NCBI GenBank assembly: GCA_002840755.1
Contig: PHBZ01000027.1
Location: 1 to 64,000 of the forward strand
Source of the DNA: Chloroflexi bacterium HGW-Chloroflexi-10
GTDB taxonomy: Bacteria > Chloroflexota > Anaerolineae > Anaerolineales > Anaerolineaceae
DNA: 64,000 bases
Direction of reading: 5' to 3'
Position 1 is the stretch's first letter. Each line of letters starts with the position of its first letter. A model generated the notes under the pieces. The model ran no database searches and had not been told where the DNA came from. It saw only the letters and a program-made list of their open reading frames with translations. The translations under genes and the position numbers were made by a program. Positions 62,152 through 64,000 of this stretch are shown one piece after another.

Positions 62152-63597
62152 ATGATCATACCTGTACTTGGAATTGCCCTTACCGTTGCAATGGGACTTG
62201 CTTTGGTGAGCAACGGAATTAACATGAAGACGATCTATGAGATCGAAGCGGACCGGTATTATATTGCAGAAACTGAAAAACTTCTGGCGGATCAGTACGC
62301 AGCCGTGGAAGAAAAATTGGAAGTGGCGCGCTTCCAGAACAATACAATGGCAATCGCTGAGTATGAAACCATCCTCAACAGCATCCGCTTGCTGCGGAAC
62401 CGGTCAAACATAGTCGCCATCGGCCGGCAGGTCGAACAGAAAAAATCCGCCTTCATAGAGTCACAGTACGCTATCTTCCAGGCGGATATGGCTATTCGAG
62501 CGGTTACATGGGGCATGGGTAAGGTCGGCTTTGGTAAAGTGACCGACAGCTTTATGTTGGGGAAGAACTGGCCGCCCGGTTCCAATTTTTCATCCTGGAA
62601 CCCACAGGGCGGTTTAACCGAGCGGTTCATCCTTGGTAGTAAACCCGAGCTAGTGGCTGCCCAATTCAGCGACGAGCTTGCCGATTTCTTTTCTGCGATC
62701 CTGACCGGTTTCGATGTCGCGAGAACCGTCAGCGCTCCCGAGGATATCCGCCAGGCAAGGGATGCGAACACCTTCGTCACCGATGAACTTGATAAGATGG
62801 GCAATTTGAGGCCTTTGCCAAAGGATATTGGCGATTATCTGGCTTCCTCCTTGGTAAAGAAGATCATCAAAGAGAATCAACAAATGGCAGGCGAGTCGGA
62901 CCTGACCAAAGCCATATTTACACGCAAGCAGGCATGTATAGCCTTGAGAAAGTTGTGGCTGGAGGAACAGAGAGACCTTGTCCGCTCAGAGGCAGTGCGG
63001 ATGGCGATGAACCGCCTGGAATGCGACAATTTGGCAAAGCCGCTCGCTCAAACTGAAGAGGATGAGGCAGCAGAGGAACCTTTGGAAACAACTGAGATTA
63101 AACCGCTTCCTGAGGAAATCGCACCCTCAACCGATATCCTCCCCCCAAATACTGATCCCATTATCTCAGACGATATCCCGGAAGGAACTTATATTGGCAC
63201 GATTGAATTTTCTGAAAAGTATTCTACATTTGCTTATAGCATCACCAGCGAGGTGATCATAACCGTCGCGCAAGATGGGAAAGTTACCGGCTCGTTTACC
63301 GGCTTAATCATCGATACACCATATTCTTATGAAAATTGCTCCGTACAGTGGGAATCTACTTTTTCAGGCGACTTCAGCGGGAGGCTTACGGGTCCCGAAG
63401 GGGTGATACAATCTTCAGAGACCATGGATTTTGATCCAAATACGGATTGTTCTGATACGTTTGAAACAGCCACTGGTTCTTTCAACCGGGGTGTCGAGAT
63501 CAAGATCTCCGGGAACACATTGACCGGCATTACCAATCCACGCCCAGATAACCCTGATGAAATATTCATCCTGATTTTTACTGCTACTAAACAATAG
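62152..63597 (+). CDS. Membrane-anchored protein with coiled coil, unknown function
   Basis: The 481-residue protein has one N-terminal membrane helix (IIPVLGIALTVAMGLALVSNG) and a helical region rich in Glu/Gln (about 25-110) suggesting a coiled coil. An acidic Glu/Pro linker (residues 300-345) leads to a C-terminal beta-domain (GTYIGTIEFSEKYSTFAYSI, VTGSFTGLIID). GGAGAGAG precedes the ATG. No family is recognised. With the preceding gene it forms a two-gene envelope operon. Confidence 0.68.
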   Translation: MIIPVLGIALTVAMGLALVSNGINMKTIYEIEADRYYIAETEKLLADQYAAVEEKLEVARFQNNTMAIAEYETILNSIRLLRNRSNIVAIGRQVEQKKSAFIESQYAIFQADMAIRAVTWGMGKVGFGKVTDSFMLGKNWPPGSNFSSWNPQGGLTERFILGSKPELVAAQFSDELADFFSAILTGFDVARTVSAPEDIRQARDANTFVTDELDKMGNLRPLPKDIGDYLASSLVKKIIKENQQMAGESDLTKAIFTRKQACIALRKLWLEEQRDLVRSEAVRMAMNRLECDNLAKPLAQTEEDEAAEEPLETTEIKPLPEEIAPSTDILPPNTDPIISDDIPEGTYIGTIEFSEKYSTFAYSITSEVIITVAQDGKVTGSFTGLIIDTPYSYENCSVQWESTFSGDFSGRLTGPEGVIQSSETMDFDPNTDCSDTFETATGSFNRGVEIKISGNTLTGITNPRPDNPDEIFILIFTATKQ

Positions 63598-63638
63598 ATC
63601 CCAAATAAGGAATAAAATTTGCTTTAAGAAAAACGAAT

Positions 63639-63673
63639 CGCGTAACACCTTGCCCAACACGTAGTGATTCCAC
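63639..63673 (+). repeat. 35-bp direct repeat, copy B
   Basis: This stretch beginning CGCGTAACACCTTGC matches copy A (60015-60049) at 28 of 35 positions, with most differences G/A or C/T. It opens directly into the oxidoreductase-like remnant 63687-63788. Confidence 0.7.
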
Positions 63674-63686
63674 CTACGCACCACGC

Positions 63687-63788
63687 TTCAACCTCGCTAA
63701 ATACCTGCCCGTCCAAAACCTCTACGCCATCGGCCATTACATCTTCAACCCCGGCGGCGTGCCAATCGACATGATTACCGTCTGGTAG
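63687..63788 (+). pseudogene. C-terminal remnant of an FAD oxidoreductase-like gene
   Basis: The frame reads FNLAKYLPVQ then NLYAIGHYIFNPGGVP and ends at a TAG. This resembles the C-terminal FAD-contact end of phytoene-desaturase-like NAD(P)/FAD oxidoreductases. No start codon, Shine-Dalgarno or N-terminal domain precedes it; the frame reaches back only through repeat B. It is best read as a gene fragment left by rearrangement. Confidence 0.55.
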
Positions 63789-63869
63789 AAACAAATAACC
63801 TTGCTTATCAACAAGCTTTGTTATACAATAAAGATACTTTACAATGAAGATAATTTCAATGGTGTATTT

Positions 63870-64000
63870 ATGACAAAATCCACAAAAAACGACTTGAAGA
63901 AACGCGCCTTGTTGGCGGTGAGAGATTATGGCGTTAACTTGACCCTGTTCCGAAACGCGATGAATGAATGGGCAGGCCTCAACGCAACCGATATGGAATG
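63870..64000 (+). CDS. MarR-like regulator, N-terminal fragment
   Basis: The frame runs from ATG 63870 to the window edge without a stop, giving 43 residues. The helical start (LKKRALLAVRDYGVNLTLFR) and LNATDMEC resemble the opening of MarR-family regulators, in which this segment precedes the winged helix. The Shine-Dalgarno is weak. The rest of the gene lies outside the window. Confidence 0.6.
   Translation, partial: MTKSTKNDLKKRALLAVRDYGVNLTLFRNAMNEWAGLNATDME

Overview
The window is bacterial and looks like an anaerobic or facultative member of the Chloroflexota, probably class Anaerolineae. This is inferred from content: a tungsten aldehyde:ferredoxin oxidoreductase, a UroD-like methyltransferase, CHAT/nSTAND and SH3-repeat proteins, '...SACQPAATPAAP'-type lipoproteins and a MutS-like ATPase. 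No marker gene settles it. I saw no rRNA, tRNA or CRISPR array.

Region 1 (0-24.3 kb) is carbohydrate catabolism in two back-to-back blocks. Block A (plus strand) runs ROK repressor, fucose-isomerase-like isomerase, split transketolase, RpiB-like isomerase, GH31 glycosidase, tungsten AOR and TauE exporter, from one strong promoter with a palindromic operator. The order isomerase/transketolase/RpiB-like/aldehyde oxidoreductase/TauE, together with a convergent SauS-like acylating aldehyde dehydrogenase, fits a transketolase-type sulfosugar (sulfoquinovose-like) pathway. The RpiB-like enzyme has lost the usual phosphate-binding residues, as expected for a sulfonated rather than phosphorylated substrate. 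The GH31 enzyme looks more like an alpha-xylosidase than a known sulfoquinovosidase, so the substrate is unproven. Block B (minus strand) holds an IolD-like ThDP enzyme, a GPH symporter, a Gfo/Idh/MocA dehydrogenase, a second split transketolase and a second RpiB-like protein. Divergent from it lie a sugar ABC transporter, the UroD-like protein and an IclR regulator.

Region 2 (24.4-43 kb) starts with a MutS-like ATPase and about 1.1 kb of repeat-bearing noncoding DNA. Then comes a run of protease and hydrolase genes: a papain-like/M23/SH3 protein, a PGAP1/LCAT-like lipase, a small membrane protein, a CHAT-nSTAND-membrane fusion lacking its Walker A lysine, a FecR-like lipoprotein, a caspase-fold (C25-like) protein and a papain-family peptidase. 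A multiheme cytochrome and a second CHAT protein follow. This is the best candidate for an undescribed defence or cell-death module.

Region 3 (43-53 kb) has MsrB, an SDR, and a compact locus that looks like uptake and salvage of 5'-methylthioadenosine or 5'-deoxyadenosine: RpiR regulator with palindromic operators, ECF transporter (fused A1A2, T, S), MtnA-like isomerase, MTA/MTI phosphorylase, MTA deaminase and a class II aldolase (DHAP-shunt logic).

Region 4 (53-64 kb) is mobile and accessory: an IS200/IS605 element with a damaged TnpB, a decayed IS4-type element with terminal inverted repeats, a glycosyltransferase-MFS-TetR cassette with a divergent operator region, two secreted or membrane proteins flanked by diverged 35-bp direct repeats, an oxidoreductase remnant and the start of a MarR-like gene.
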